Origin: Undaria pinnatifida
Taxonomy: Eukaryota > Sar > Phaeophyceae > Laminariales > Alariaceae
Direction of reading: 5' to 3'
Length of the DNA: 64,000 bases
Assembly: GCA_012845835.1 (NCBI GenBank)
Contig: JABAKD010000001.1
Span: forward strand, 3,974,976-4,038,975
The notes under the pieces: generated by a model
The model's input: only the letters and a program-made list of their open reading frames with translations
Databases searched by the model: none
Told to the model about the DNA's origin: nothing
Translations under genes and position numbers: made by a program
Shown: one piece after another, positions 31,491-42,479 of the stretch
Layout of the letters: each line of letters opens with the position of its first letter
Numbering within the stretch: the first letter of the stretch is position 1

Positions 31491-32459
31491 CGGTCTACGA
31501 CCCGCGCCGACCGAGTTGGAAGCTACTGCACGCATGCGTCGCCCACAGACGGTCGAAGAAGTCCGAACTCTCATAGACTTGACCGGTTATTTGCAACAGT
31601 TTGTTCCCAACTTTAGTACGACCGCCGCCCCTCTCACCAACATCCTGCGCTATAGAGACTTCGAATCGAAACGCGCGCCCATTAATCTGATTGCCTGGGA
31701 GATAGAATAAGAACAAGCGTTCCGGCCGTTGGGTACAACTTTAGCCTCACCCACAGCGCTCGCATTCCCTGATCTGGACAGCACGTTCGAACTACCACAG
31801 ATGTTAGCACCGTAGGTACAGGGGCCGTTCTTATGCAGACCATCGACGGTACAGCTCGCGTGATTGCATTTGCAAGTCACGGAATTTCCTGTACGCACGC
31901 CCGTAAAGGCTCTACCGAGAGAGAGTGCATGAGTGTTTTCTGGGCTGTAGATCACTTTCGACCTTATCTAGCTGCTCGCCAATTTACGGTAGTGACCGAC
32001 TGTTCTGCTCTACCCTGGCTTTTTCGGAGTTGGGGGTTATTCTGCACGTTGCACGGATAGGCACTCAGACGCACAGAGTACGACATGTTGCTATGATGGC
32101 GAGCAGGTGTACAACACGTTCTGCCACATGTCCTGTCACGCCTACCACACGCACTGGACCCTCAAACCAATCTAGACGACTCGTCCCCCGAAACGTTTAC
32201 GTCAGAAGCACCATCGGGCTATGTGGGACACCGAGGGCCTACTCTAGATGGGGTGGTCCTTGCAGGGGTAGATGCGACAGATGTGGCGGGGGCTAACGGT
32301 GGCGGTTCCCCCTCCGATCCACCGTCAGAACCGCCGTTTAAGATACTAATGACAACGCCTACTTGCCCTACGATCTTTGCCCTTCGCGACGTGTGCGGCG
32401 CTAGATACAGATCCACCTACGCTGCGTCGGGGAAGCCGACGCGTATTCCGTTCGTGTGA
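31491..32459 (+). pseudogene. Gypsy RT thumb, RNase H and linker
   Basis: The frame at 31516-31710 has RRPQTVEEVRTLIDLTGYLQ and FVPNFSTTAAPLTNILR, the RT-RNase H connection. After a TAA and a phase change come TDVSTVGTGAVLMQTIDGTA, VIAFASHGIS, STERECMSVFWAVDHFRPYL and FTVVTDCSALPWLFRS (about 31797-32032). These are gypsy RNase H with D (TDVS), E (ERE) and D (TDCSAL) retained. About 32065-32160 reads RRTEYDMLL, TGA, WRAGVQHVLPHVLSRLPHAL. A linker with DPQTNLDDSSPETFTS follows to TGA near 32458. Confidence 0.85.
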
Positions 32460-32501
32460 CTGCGTCCCCACGGCGACGCCTAGCTTCCGCCAGCGGAACC
32501 A

Positions 32502-33074
32502 ATGGGGGACCCGGAAGGCGACCGTCCCTGGATAACGACGCCGATCGAGACAACACCGTCGCCTCCGACAGCCGCACCACGGCCGACCCACGCCAGCTAC
32601 GACGACCTCAGTGAAGACCTGGGGGAGGTGCTGTCAGCAGAGGGGGAGTTTCCACGCTCGTCAGAAACCAGCGACATCATGGAGAAACCGGTCATCCACC
32701 GGGCGGTTCAGGTGTTTACCAACCCTGCCACCCTCAGGCGACGGCAACAAGACGACACGCGTCTGGGTCAGGTGCGCAGCAGTTTGCGTGAGAGTAGCGG
32801 TACGTGCGCGGGAGGAGTGGACACGAAAGGTTATGTTTTAGACAAGAACGACGCAATCCGGTACACAGACGAGCAAGGAAAACGTCTGCCAGCTATTTCT
32901 GAATCCATGGACGCTTATGTTTTCGGCCTGGTCCACACTCTGCCCGGGCACGCAGGAGTAGGTACCACCCTGCCTTCAGTTCGGGATCGTCTTCACTGGC
33001 TATATATCTCTCGCGACACCCGCCAGTGCGTGCTGTCGTGTGGATGTCGCAGGCGCAGGATACCAAATATCTGA
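32502..33074 (+). pseudogene. Gypsy integrase zinc-binding domain (H2C2)
   Basis: This is an open frame of 190 codons, the longest intact piece of the element. Residues about 85-110 resemble the spacer before integrase (RRRQQDDTRLGQVRSSL), then GYVLDKNDAIRY. Residues about 140-186 form the H2C2 module: VHTLPGHAGV supplies two histidines and VLSCGCRRR two cysteines. This domain binds zinc and precedes the catalytic core in gypsy integrases. The core continues downstream in other phases. Confidence 0.8.
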
Positions 33075-33540
33075 TATATCGCAATGAGCTGCCCGGACGT
33101 CCGCCAGAACCATGAGATGAACTACAGAGGGACATATTACGAATGGGCACTCCCTCTCTTTCCGGCAACAGGTGTGTTCCTCCGATAGACGATCGAGCCT
33201 AAAAACTCCCATTCGGCTTCCCTCTATAAACCAAGCAAGCAATAGGCGTTGCGCGAGTCCTTGCCGAACTGTGCTTGACGTTCGGCATGCCTCGGGTAAT
33301 CCGTTACGACGGTTGCAAAGAGTTTGGAACGAAAGTAGTGGCACACTTGTGCCGTTGGCTACATGCTGGCACAGGGTTTGGCCCCGCCGATCACCCGCGT
33401 GGACAAGGAGCCGTTGAGAGATTAGGAGGTTGGTGAAAAAGCTGTTGGCGAAGTTATGCTGATCGTGGCGCGAGAGGTAGGACGAGTACGTGTCACCAGC
33501 AATCTGGGTCAAACACACTTTACCAGACGTCTGTCTCCCG
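33075..33540 (+). pseudogene. Gypsy integrase catalytic core, broken
   Basis: About 33255-33430 reads VLAELCLTFGMPRVIRYDGC, KEFGTKVVAHLCRWLHAGTG, FGPADHPRGQGAVERLGGWL. RYDG is the second catalytic Asp of the DDE triad and GQGAVER the Glu. The first Asp (expected in a D-x-F/V-G-P motif) lies in the poorly preserved 33075-33250 stretch and is not seen. Frame is lost after KLLAKLC. Confidence 0.8.
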
Positions 33541-34502
33541 TCTAACAGACCGCGTTTGAGCTGCTGTTCGCCGTGAGCCCCGCACGTCGTTAGACTCCTT
33601 GGTGCCTTTGTCAGGAGAGACAGAGCAGGTCAGGGGGTTAGACGACTTCGTGAAACGATGCTAACAGAACCTCAGAGAAGTACGACTCGCGCTCGAGAAG
33701 CGTTGCAATCCGAGTGTAACCTAACGGGACCGCGCCAACGGCGCCATCTCACGACCCTCAGCCGGAGCCGCGCTCAAAAAAGGAAGCCTCCTGTTAGTGT
33801 CAGAGAGTAGCAGATCGCGACAACCGAGGACAGACGCTTCATCACGACCACTACACTGGCCCTTGGGCAGTCACGGAAATATCACAGACAGGCCTAAGCT
33901 TCTACAAGCAACGATGCGAGGTAGAAAGCAATGCACCCTACGTGTATCCCCAGCAGACTTCAAGCCATACAAACTACGACCCCTTACTCTTAGACACTCA
34001 CTAGCTGACGAGTTTGCACAATATGCGTGGGACTCCAACTTTCAGCTACCGTTGGAAGCGATAAAATCTTCCGATGCTCTCAAACGTTGCCGCCAGACAA
34101 CTTCGCCGTCTGTCACCTCCCAATGGGAGGACAAGAGGAGAACCAACTGCAGGAGTAGAGTCAGATTGGTCGACGGAAAGCGAAATGCTGCAGAGTTTTC
34201 CCCCTTACAGTTGTATTGCTTTATTGCTCTGGCACTCATACAACTCAACGTGCCATCGACCAAGCTCCCGTCTCAGTCAATCCTCGTACGCCACTCTCTC
34301 ACCACCGAGCCTTGATTTTGTTTCCGATAGTTCCACCATCTGGAAAGACTTTGGTGGTGGCCTCAAACTGCAGAGTCAAGTGTACGACTATAGAGACCGC
34401 TACTGGCGAGTACGCTACAGCGACCAGAACTACAAAGAACTGACTCACCGCGAGGTCGAACAGTTGCAGAGGTTAAGTGCCACGTACTACTCGACATCGT
34501 GA
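33541..34502 (+). pseudogene. Gypsy Pol C-terminal module
   Basis: The frame ending at 34502 finishes KDFGGGLKLQSQVYDYRDRY, WRVRYSDQNYKELTHREVEQ. The VYDY-x-D-x-YWRVRY-x-D-x-[DN]-x-EL-x-x-REVE pattern is a small barrel-like module found at the end of Pol in some gypsy lineages, possibly reading chromatin like a chromodomain or Tudor fold; that role is inference. Upstream parts (33780-34320) are in several phases. Confidence 0.6.
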
Positions 34503-34584
34503 CGCAGGTGTTCCTCCGGTACCCGCGCTACTGTTGACCCGAAGACACGGCGAATACCTTCAGCAAGACCTGCCTCGTCTACTC

Positions 34585-34690
34585 TTGGGTTGTATTCAAT
34601 AAAAATATTTTACGGACGTCAGCCGAGAGTTGGACGAACTTCGGATCAATACTCATCTTTTCAAGCTGCATTGTTGGTAGTTATAAACCA
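34585..34690 (+). repeat. Dispersed repeat fragment (partner 20688-20790, inverted)
   Basis: TTGTATTCAATAAAAATATTTT followed by GGACGTCAGCCG and TCAATACTCATCTTTTCAAG matches 20688-20790 in reverse complement. An AATAAA-like word sits at its start. Non-coding. Confidence 0.65.
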
Positions 34691-34699
34691 AAGGTTATG

Positions 34700-35540
34700 T
34701 TCTGTAGGGTTTGTGGATTCCGGTTCAGGGTATGGGAGTCGTACAGAACTTACAGAAGTTTCAGGTACGGGTATGAAAGAGTAGCAGAATTCCAGAAGTT
34801 CCGGGCATTGTGGCATGGGCGTACAGAACTCACAGAAGCTCCGGGCGGGTACAAAAGGTGCTGTACCCGTACCCCGGGTATTGTGGCATGGGGTGTAGAG
34901 AACTAGCAGAAGTTCCGGGTACGGGTATGAATGTCCTAAAAAACGAACAGAAGTCCGGGTACGGGGTATGAATGTCCTAAAAAACGAACAGAAGTTCGGG
35001 TACGGGTATGAAAATCTTACAGAACTTCCAGAAGTCCCGGGTATTGTGGCACGGGCGTAGAGAACGTGCAGAAATTCGGGGCGGATACAAAGGGTGCTGT
35101 ACCCGTACCCCGGGTATTGTGGCACGGGGTGTACAGAACTCACAGAAGTTCCGGGTACGGGTATGGATGTCCTAAGAAACGAACATAGGTTCGGGTACGG
35201 GTATGAAAGTCTTTCAGAACTTCCAGAGGTTCCAGGCATTGTGGCACGGGCGTAGAGAACGTGCAGAAATTCGGGGCGGATACAAAGGGTGCTGTACCCG
35301 TACCCCGGGTATTGTGGCACGGGGTGTACAGAACTCACAGAAGTTCCGGGTACGGGTATGGATGTCCTAAGAAACGAACATAGGTTCGGGTACGGGTATG
35401 AAAGTCTTTCAGAACTTCCAGAGGTTCCAGGTATTGTGGCACGGGCGTACAGAAATTACAGAAGTTCCGGTTACGGGTATGAATGTTCTACAGAACTTAC
35501 GATAGTTCCGGGTACGGGTAATACCAGGGTATATATATGC
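34700..35540 (+). repeat. Minisatellite with higher-order structure
   Basis: Short words such as GTTCCGGGTACGGGTATGAA, AACTTACAGAAG-like, GGTATTGTGGCA(C/T)GGG and CCTAA(A/G)AAACGAACA recur throughout. A higher-order unit of about 190 bp is visible: 35040-35230 and 35235-35425 are nearly identical. Long frames on the minus strand (for example 34661-35338) are by-products of the repeat length. Confidence 0.9.
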
Positions 35541-36120
35541 ACACACCCCCCGATCGATTTGAAGTGAAGGATTTAATCCAACCTGCATGGCATTTTCTCA
35601 CTTGGCCAACGCCCCCGAGGCAATCTGTCGTAGCTTTAAAGAGAATCATGAGTTATTGACAACACCATTACCTAGAGAGGCAATACCTCTTGAACCTCTC
35701 AATGAGTGGCTACCGGGGCAACAGCCGCGCTCACGGTTATACTGCGCTGTAACAGATCATACCATAGCGTACCCCGCATGTGCCGCTTCAAAAAAAAAAA
35801 TGGCGATCGCAAGCCCATATTTTCTCGCGACAAAGAATTCAAAAGCGAAACTACCGAAAGCACAGAGGATAGTTCAAGACGTTGACGGTAGCTGCATCGC
35901 CGTTACGGCATATCTATGTATTATTTATTCCGATTAATAAAAAACATTGACAATACACAATGCGTGGTTTCCCGATAGGAGCTAAATTCGTGTGCTTCCA
36001 CCAAATTGAAAAAACAGCATTCAATTCGACTCATATAGAATATTTTTTTTCGATTTAGAAGTGACTCATCATGAAAAATGAATATTTTCTATTCAAAAGT
36101 GTCCTTCGTTAATATGCTTA
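35541..36120 (+). other. Spacer with an unassigned 116-codon ORF
   Basis: An ORF at 35587-35937 (MAFSHLANAPEAICRSF start) has ordinary amino-acid composition but no domain I recognise and no splice context. From 35940 the DNA is AT-rich and empty. Confidence 0.3.
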
Positions 36121-36598
36121 AAGCCCCCCCCCCCCCCCCCGCCACATTTCCCCCCCCTCCCCCACAAAAAGGATTTATAGTTTCCACGCACAAATTGAGC
36201 TGCCCCACTCGTCCCCTCCTTCCCCTCCCCCCCTCCCCGCCCCTCTTTTGATCAAAATCAGGCCCCCACGTCCGAAAAAACTTCGCCCTCCCGTCACCGG
36301 TTATTCGACTTGCAGTATTCATTTGATAAACTAATGAATTTCCTTCCACACACAGCTGTCAGATTTTGTCCCCCTCAGAAACGAGTTTTGTAGTTTCCGC
36401 GCACAGACTGCCTAACATCACCCTGTTGACCCTGATAGCTACACTGTAGTTGCGAGGGGAGTCGCCGACCTATATCCTTAATGAGGACACACAACCCGTA
36501 ATACGCGCGATCGGAGTATCACACAAAGCTTGCAAAATTGAGTTTCGACAAAAAATTTGATCTCACAGCTGTCCATGGAGTGTATTTTATGTTTTATG
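36121..36598 (+). repeat. CTR copy, head missing
   Basis: It starts in a poly-C block (36125-36140) and runs collinear with the right half of 4515-5427 through TTTGATCAAAATCAGGCCCC, CACCGGTTATTCGACTT, GACCCTGATAGCTACACTG and GGAGTATCACAC to GGAGTGTATTTTATGTTTTA. Confidence 0.85.
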
Positions 36599-37100
36599 GT
36601 AAGGTGGTTTACCGCAATATTAACATACGAATCTGCCTGTACTTCCTTTCCAAATTATTATTTTGTCTGCAATTGCACGGTTTCACGCCCATGATTTTTA
36701 CCGTGCCGATGTGGGGCTCTGAGGTCGCCAATCATGAGACAGAGATACATGTTACAAGTACAGCAAGCGAGGTGGGCATGCGATGTCACCACGATTGAAC
36801 GCAAGAGGGTGAGTTTACTTCGTTAGGCATACGCTACTGCGTTTGGTAGAGGTTGTCTCACGTGGGCATGCGATGTGACCACTATTGAACGCAAGGGTGA
36901 CTTTACTCCGTTAGGCATATGCTACTGCGTTTAGTATGGTAGAGGTTGTCAGGTGATCATGCAAACGACCGGAGGCACGACATACCCTGCGTAATAGGTT
37001 GGTCGTGTGGTTTACCGCAGTGTAAATATATCTGCCTGTACTTATTTTTCACATTATTGTTATCTAGTGTACGATTATACGCCCTGCTTTCTCCCCACTG
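36599..37100 (+). repeat. Local duplications after the CTR copy
   Basis: Two nested repeats occur. GTGGGCATGCGATGT...TACTGCGTTT is present at 36772-36846 and 36864-36932. GTGGTTTACCGCA(A/G)T...TCTGCCTGTACTT is present at 36606-36648 and 37008-37042, giving a unit of about 400 bp that contains the smaller one. Confidence 0.7.
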
Positions 37101-37845
37101 TCGTCGAAGATGTTGTGGTCCTGTAAATGTGGCGTCTGTGTCTGGTGCTCTATTGTTAGTGGTGCTCATGAAAACATGCCCTAACGTGGAGTAGATGATC
37201 GCCGAGTGGTGTTCCTTTCGTTTACATCAAGCCAGATAGTATATGTCAACGCAGCCGCTTTCTTGAAAACGACAAAGAAAATTCCTCACACACCTGACAC
37301 AGAGGAGAGGCGGACCGAAGATTGTTCAGTATACCGACGATCAAGAACAGGTTATCGAGCAGAGAACTTCATTTTTACTACCCCTCCTTACTTCACTTAA
37401 GACACTACGGGCATGCGTTGGACCCAGTTCGCTGCCCAAAACCAATTGCAAAAGAGGTGATGTGGTGGGCTGATGCTATAATGATATGCACTGCTGCGAT
37501 TACCCCGTCCCTCGTTCTGTTTGTCCTTGTGTTCTTGATGAACCTATTTTCTAGCAACGAGCAGTTTTGACGCATTTTAGGTTTGTGTAAAGGCTTTATT
37601 TATGTAGACTACATAGCTGGGCGGGTTTTTTTTTTGAGGGGTCCTATCTAAAATATATACGTATATATACTTGTATATGTTTCGTTCTTCTCCACTATAA
37701 TGGCTAGTGTTGGTATTGGTTCTCTAGGTGGGGAATTTTGACCTAAATTTATCATCATATCTATTACGCGGAGTATAAGTTTATTAACAACTACAGTTGT
37801 ACAAGTTTCCACTGGACTGCTCTATCTTTTTTTCTTTTTTCTTTT
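37101..37845 (+). repeat. Stretch containing half of an inverted repeat with 43200-43455
   Basis: The part 37335-37570 matches the reverse complement of 43200-43455: GGTTATCGAGCAG, CACCTAAGACAC-like and TGTCTCTCTCGTT-like words. Reading frames on the matching strands (ending LVLFVL-x-F) align, but both copies are short and I recognise no protein. The remainder is AT-rich with a TATA-rich patch near 37650-37675. Confidence 0.5.
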
Positions 37846-38016
37846 ATCCTCCGGCGGATGGGGAAAAATAAAGCTTCAGCTCACCACCCTTCCACGTATT
37901 TTCATACGCGTCGTGTGTAGATTTAACTCAGTTGCTTTCGCAGCCCAACGCTAGCTGGCGCACCATTGTAGGTGTATATAATAGCGTAAGCTGTCCCTAT
38001 GAGTGGTCTTCGTTAC
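37846..38016 (-). mobile_element. 5'-truncated copy of poly(A)-tailed retroposon (SINE-B)
   Basis: It shares the 3' part of SINE-B (ATCCTCCGGCGGATGGGGAA on the plus strand through TGGTCTTCGTTACA) and stops there, whereas full copies continue for another 240 bp. A T-rich tract (37821-37845) lies where the A tail belongs on the minus strand. A kept tail end and missing head is the signature of target-primed reverse transcription. Confidence 0.75.
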
Positions 38017-38394
38017 ATCATATCTATGGTAGGTGACTTATTGTTGTTTTTCCCCCGCTTTAAAATCTGGAGGCCTACGAACACGCAAGCAGCCAGCAGT
38101 AGTATTACTAGTTTTCTAATATGTTAGTAATATTACAGCAATCATTCGAGAAAAAATAATCGCTACTCCGAAAAAAAAAAAAAAAAGTTTGCTTTTAGAT
38201 TTCTTTTACTTAATAATGGGGGTCAGCATTGTGTGAACTTGTCTTTTTTTTTCTGTTTTTCTTTGTTTTGCCGATATCTATATAGGTGTTTGTTTATTTT
38301 ATTTCTGTTTCTTATAATTTTTCCATGTTTTTCGTCTTCTTTCCTTCAGGCCGTGTCGGTTTTTTTGTTTCCTATGTATTTTTTTCCCGCACTC
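38017..38394. other. AT-rich spacer
   Basis: Poly(A) run at 38170-38186 and T-rich sequence to 38340; no gene is seen. Confidence 0.4.
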
Positions 38395-39110
38395 GATAGC
38401 TGCGTTGGCTGTTTTAGTTTGCATTGAATATTGTCTGTTTTTTTGCTCGAAAGCTGTAGCTGTGCTGGGTGTTTTGTATTGTATTGTTTCGATTACCGCG
38501 TTGGCTGTTCTGTGTGTTTTGTTTTGTCTTTGCTTGGTTCCCTTTGGCCGTGTTATTTGTTTTTGTTTGTTGAGTATATTTTTTCCTCGCGTAACAGCCG
38601 TGTTTGCCGCATTAGCAATTTGTTGGGGTGTAGTTTTTTCCCGTTGCGATAGATAGCTGTGTTGGCTGCTTTGTTTTAATTTATTTTGATCACCCCGTTG
38701 TTGGCTGTTTATGTTCGTGTTTTGTTTTGTCTCTGCCTTTTTCCTTTCAACCGTGTTGGCTTTTTTGCTATGTTTAGTACTTTTTTCCCGTTCGATAGCT
38801 GTGTTGGCTGTTTTTTTTTTAATTCGATAACCGCGTTGTTATCTGTTATATTTGTTCTGTTTTGTCTTTGCCTCTTTCCTTTTAGCCGTGTTGGCCGTTT
38901 AGTTTCTTGTGTATTTTTGTTCCTTCCTGTTTGAAAGCTACGAAGCTCGTGGGTCAACTCTTTCTTTTTTTCTTTTTGTCTTTGCCGCTTTAATTTTTTT
39001 TCGCCGTGTTGGCTGTTTGGTTTTGTGTTGCATTTTGCCGTTGGATAGCTGTGTTGGCTGTTGCGTGTTTTTTTTCTATTGCCGCGTTGGCTGTTTTGGG
39101 TGTATAGGGT
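38395..39110 (+). repeat. T-rich minisatellite built on GTGTTGGCTGTTTT
   Basis: At least eleven occurrences of G(T/C)GTTGGCTG or close variants (for example 38401, 38497, 38651, 38799, 38886, 39006, 39051 and 39083) are separated by 30-100 bp of T-rich sequence with CGATAGCT and TTTTGTCTTTGC words. The array resumes at 39955-40150 and once near 40446, so the elements between are insertions into it. Confidence 0.75.
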
Positions 39111-39124
39111 ATAACCTTTTTGTT

Positions 39125-39950
39125 TTGCCCTTTGGGGCCTCTTCGCACTGCTCTGCAGTCTACCGAGAGCTCAAAACGTAAGACCTGTGTTTGATATGCC
39201 ACGAGCTTGGTGCTTCCTGCCGGTCTACCACACACGTCTGTGTACCACCTTTTGCCGCGACCTGTTCCCTCCGCCCCTCTAACCCAATGTCACAATGGCC
39301 AGGTGTCGTCGCCGTCCTCCTTGCCGTCTCACCCAGCTCGAGGTTGCGTTGCTTGCTAAGCTTTTGCGTTGCGCTGCGTTGGGAACACAACAACAGCATC
39401 CCCTTCCCCTCCTCCTATCATGTAGCCTGTCTAGATTGAACCTGTTTTGCTGCTTATCGCCGCCACAGCAGTGTCACCAAGCGACGAGTGGATGGAGGAG
39501 CTGACCGGCTCTGATTATTTACGCTTGGTCAGCGAGTGGGCACCCACCCCGGCGACCTTCCTCGCTGTGACCCAGCTTGAGAAGCTGCTTGTCTCTGGGC
39601 GTCCACCCCGGCAACCTTCTTTGCTGTGACCCAGCTTGAGAGGCTGCTTGTCTCTCTCGTACTCGCACGATTCCAAGAAAATATCTGCCTGCTGAGATTG
39701 ATCGTGTGGAACGCTGCTACTGCTACTGATTTCGTCTCCCCAGCGTCACGAAATCACTCCTGGTTCGAGGAAATGGCCGGCCCTCGGCCATGTTGCACAT
39801 TAGCGGCGATTCACCGTTCATTCTTGTAGTGGTACAGGCAACCAAATACCGTGTGTGCTCTGTTCCCTTACCATAACCGATTGCAGTTTGTTGCTCAAAA
39901 GGGTTGGAGCTAGTTTTGAAGCCTTCTCCCTTACTTAGCAAGCAGGTTGC
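39125..39950 (+). repeat. Duplicated ~820-bp segment, copy 1
   Basis: It is collinear with 43822-44645 at high identity (CTCTGCAGTCTACCGAGAGC, GCCAGGTGTCGTCGCCGTCC, ACAGCAGTGTCACCAAGCGA, TTACTTAGCAAGCAGGTTGC). Both copies contain the same internal tandem duplication of about 60 bp, CCACCCCGGC...CTGCTTGTCTCT (here 39540-39655). Frames are not conserved end to end. It interrupts the GTGTTGGCTG array, so it is probably mobile; terminal repeats are not evident. Confidence 0.8.
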
Positions 39951-39954
39951 TCAG

Positions 39955-40156
39955 GTCTTTGCCTCTTCTTTTTAGCCGTGTTGGGTGTTCTGGTTTGTTT
40001 TGCATTAATTCCGTTCGATAGCTGTGTCAGCTGTTTTGTTTGTTTTATTTTATTTTTTTCGCGATTGCCGCGTTGGCTGTTTTCGTCTGTTTTGTCTCCG
40101 CATGTTTCCATTCGATAGACCTGTTTGCTGTTTGTTTTTGTTGTTGTTTTGTTTCG
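39955..40156 (+). repeat. Continuation of the GTGTTGGCTG minisatellite
   Basis: GTGTTGGGTGTTCTGG, GTGTCAGCTGTTTTG and GCGTTGGCTGTTTTCG occur with the same TCTTTGCCTCTT and CGATAGCTG words as the main array. Confidence 0.7.
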
Positions 40157-40424
40157 GACCCAGGCTACGGTAGGGGGGTCCCCTTTTGGGCCTATTATTT
40201 CAGTGGCTAGGGGTCACTCGCGCGAGCAACCCCTTTGTTCCTACGAGATCTTACGTTTTCTTCATGTTTTACATTGACGAAATCAATCCGCAATGCAAAG
40301 GTGATCTAAGCTGCGCCAAAACAAGTGCCTGAACCATCTTTATTCGTGGGGTACAGAGTCACTCGTGCGAGTGGCTCAAACACACCAGTGAAAATGGGGG
40401 TACCCCCCTACCGTAGCCTTGGTC
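40157..40424. mobile_element. MITE with 23-bp TIRs and TTCG target duplication
   Basis: The ends GACCCAGGCTACGGTAGGGG (40157 onward) and the reverse complement of 40402-40424 (GACCAAGGCTACGGTAGGGG) match with one mismatch. TTCG is present directly before 40157 and directly after 40424. The 268-bp body has no ORF and contains two CACTCG(C/T)GCGAG palindromes near the ends. A short, TIR-bounded, non-coding element with a target duplication is a MITE; the superfamily is not determined. Confidence 0.85.
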
Positions 40425-40962
40425 TTCGTTCTTTTATTTTCAGTGCCGTGTTGGCTGTTTTGTTTTGTTCTGTCTGCTTCATTTACTTACGATTTCTGTG
40501 TCGTCCGTCCTGTTTTGACTCTTCGATTTTTTTTTTTTCACTAAAGGGGGTGTGGACATGCCCGTTGTGTGAAAACTGGTGGTATTTTGAGGCAACAGCG
40601 TGCCAATTGTGTTGTTCTTCGTAGTATGAGATTTTACCTTCCATGCCAAGAGGTGGGCCGATATGTATTGCTTTGTCTTTGATTTATGTTGGATTGTTTG
40701 GAAGACGCAAAGCTAGCGACTTAGACTATATGCTTAGGCGTCAGGGGATACTGCACTTATTCATCGCTGAAGAACAGGGGACTGCCTACTACACCAATAA
40801 ATAAAAAACTACATAGGAATTAGAATAGAAGTCTGGAATTGTAATTCCTCCGCGCCTTTGCGGAGGTGTTGTGAAATCTTCCCGACCTACCCGGCTGGCC
40901 TAGCAGCAAGCAGTCGCGAAGCAGTCGCATCGGAGAGCGAGGCAACAGCCCCAGCAGTAGCA
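40425..40962. other. Spacer
   Basis: One more GTGTTGGCTGTTTTG word occurs at 40446. The ORF 40325-40624 spans the MITE edge and includes a CPLCENWWYFEATACQLC cysteine cluster resembling a zinc ribbon, but it starts inside the MITE and has no other support. Confidence 0.35.
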
Positions 40963-41003
40963 GGGTAACCCTAACCCTAACCCTCTAATCCTAACCCTAA
41001 CCA
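40963..41003 (+). repeat. Interstitial telomere-type repeat, (CCCTAA)n
   Basis: Five or six CCCTAA units with two imperfect ones. The same unit forms telomeres in many eukaryotes, brown algae included. The block is only about 40 bp and internal, so it is not a chromosome end. Confidence 0.85.
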
Positions 41004-41455
41004 AGAGATTTATCGGTTTTCAGTCTATATTTCATATAATAAGAAAAAATGCTCGCGTACACTACCGAGAACAGGTAGGTGTAGAGGGACGATAACCGTT
41101 GAATAGTGATTAGGCAGTCCAATGCACAGTGAGAAAGCGGAGATGAGGGTTTTTATCGAGGACTTCCCTCTGATGGCCCCCGCGATTTCGGTTTGCCTGT
41201 TTAATCTCATCATTACTGCTAACATGATTTGCGGCTCTTTGTCCGAGGTCATAGTCAAGATAGCGCTCTATTCATTTGAATTATGCTCGGGGGAATGTTA
41301 TGGTGGAACCCAAGGGTACGTGCGGTAGCACAGGAACCGGTCGGGACGGAATGGTGACCGTTTAGCCCGCCGCAGGCTGAAAATAAAATGGATCATATTG
41401 AGTAATGGTATAGGAAAACCTACCCGTTTGTTTACCGCATGACGGGAATGGGATG
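41004..41455. other. Spacer
   Basis: Frames of 68-77 codons on opposite strands overlap; no domain is seen. Confidence 0.3.
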
Positions 41456-41830
41456 GGAAGGCGGCAAGCCACTCGGTTGACGGCACGGGACGGGAGTCCA
41501 CGGTTTCTTGGCGGGATGGGGGTCCACGGTTTCTTGGCGCGACTGGAGTCCACGGTTTCTTGGCGGGCCGGGACAGGACGGGACGGGACGGGACGGGACG
41601 GGACGGGACGGGAGGGGATCATGGAACGGGCCGCAACAGGTCGGTAAATTCGGCGGGAACATAGTCCATTTATCGGTCGAGAACATGGTCTAGAACCGGT
41701 CTGGAACATAGTCTCGACCGGGAAAACGGTCGCGAAAAACGGTCGGGAAATCGGTCCGGAACGTAGTCGGGATATGGCCGGCGCATGCAATCTGGAATTG
41801 TTATTGTTGGGAACACGATCGATCGAGAAC
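41456..41830 (+). repeat. GC-rich tandem repeats (GTCCACGGTTTCTTGGCG and GGGAC)
   Basis: GGAGTCCACGGTTTCTTGGC-type units occur three times (41484, 41519 and 41549), then a (GGGAC)n run (about 41570-41615), then looser CGGTC(G/T)GGAA words to 41780. Related words (CGGGATGCGAAC, CGGGAAC) reappear at 42480-42720. Confidence 0.8.
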
Positions 41831-42479
41831 AAACGCGGGCTCGAGACAGCGGTTGAAAAGAGGAAAAATATATTGAGTGCTGTTTGATAAAATTATTCTA
41901 ACGACGTCAGTTGTGAGTTCAAGTCTATCTAGATCTGGTATGTCATTATTCTGACGACGTCAGAAAGTCAGCTGTGAGTTAAACGTATTTAGGGTCAACA
42001 GTTATAATTGCATGCTGCGTAATATATCGATCGCCTTCATTAGGAAGTTTGACAAATCAAAAGTTTTATAATATATGACATTGATAATTGCCAAACGAAC
42101 TTTCGCCGCCAGAATAATGCCTATATTTTGCAATTATATATTGTTTGGAAACTTTCATGCTTCCAAACAAGTCTCAAGCACATGTATATCGACTCATAAT
42201 AAGTGAATGAAGTTTATGAAAAGGGGGGGCGGGTTAACAATTTATAACAAAATTACCATATTGAACAGAGAATCACCTGAACATACTTGTACATACATAC
42301 CTCTGATAATAGACTACTACTGCTGCTCCAGCTGTTGCATCCAAAAGTTAAATAATCTACATTGGAATTATCCAGTTGCATCCATAGATAGTCAAATGAT
42401 GGGAAAAAGATACAACCCATTCATTATTGTAAATAAGATGGGAGCACATCTGCAGTTGCGGGATGGGAGAAATTGTGTG
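41831..42479. other. AT-rich spacer
   Basis: A short duplication, TTATTCTAACGACGTCAG and TTATTCTGACGACGTCAG, lies at 41892 and 41946. No gene is seen. Confidence 0.4.

Larger units (their letters stand above)
26682..34502 (+). mobile_element. Old, inactive Ty3/gypsy LTR retrotransposon
   Basis: Left to right it has an LTR end, PBS, gag with CCCH finger, RT, RNase H, integrase zinc module, integrase core and a C-terminal module. RT before integrase is the Ty3/gypsy order, opposite to copia. Every domain is frameshifted or interrupted. No 3' LTR was found between 34502 and 36100, so the right end is eroded or the LTR was lost; the right limit given is the end of the last recognisable coding sequence. 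Confidence 0.85.

Noticed and set aside
34700-35540. CRISPR-like repeated array
   Set aside because: Repeats are irregular, overlapping and without unique spacers, and the genome is eukaryotic; it is a minisatellite.
40325-40624. Zinc-ribbon protein (CPLCENWWYFEATACQLC)
   Set aside because: The frame begins inside a MITE, has no conserved copy and no splice support.
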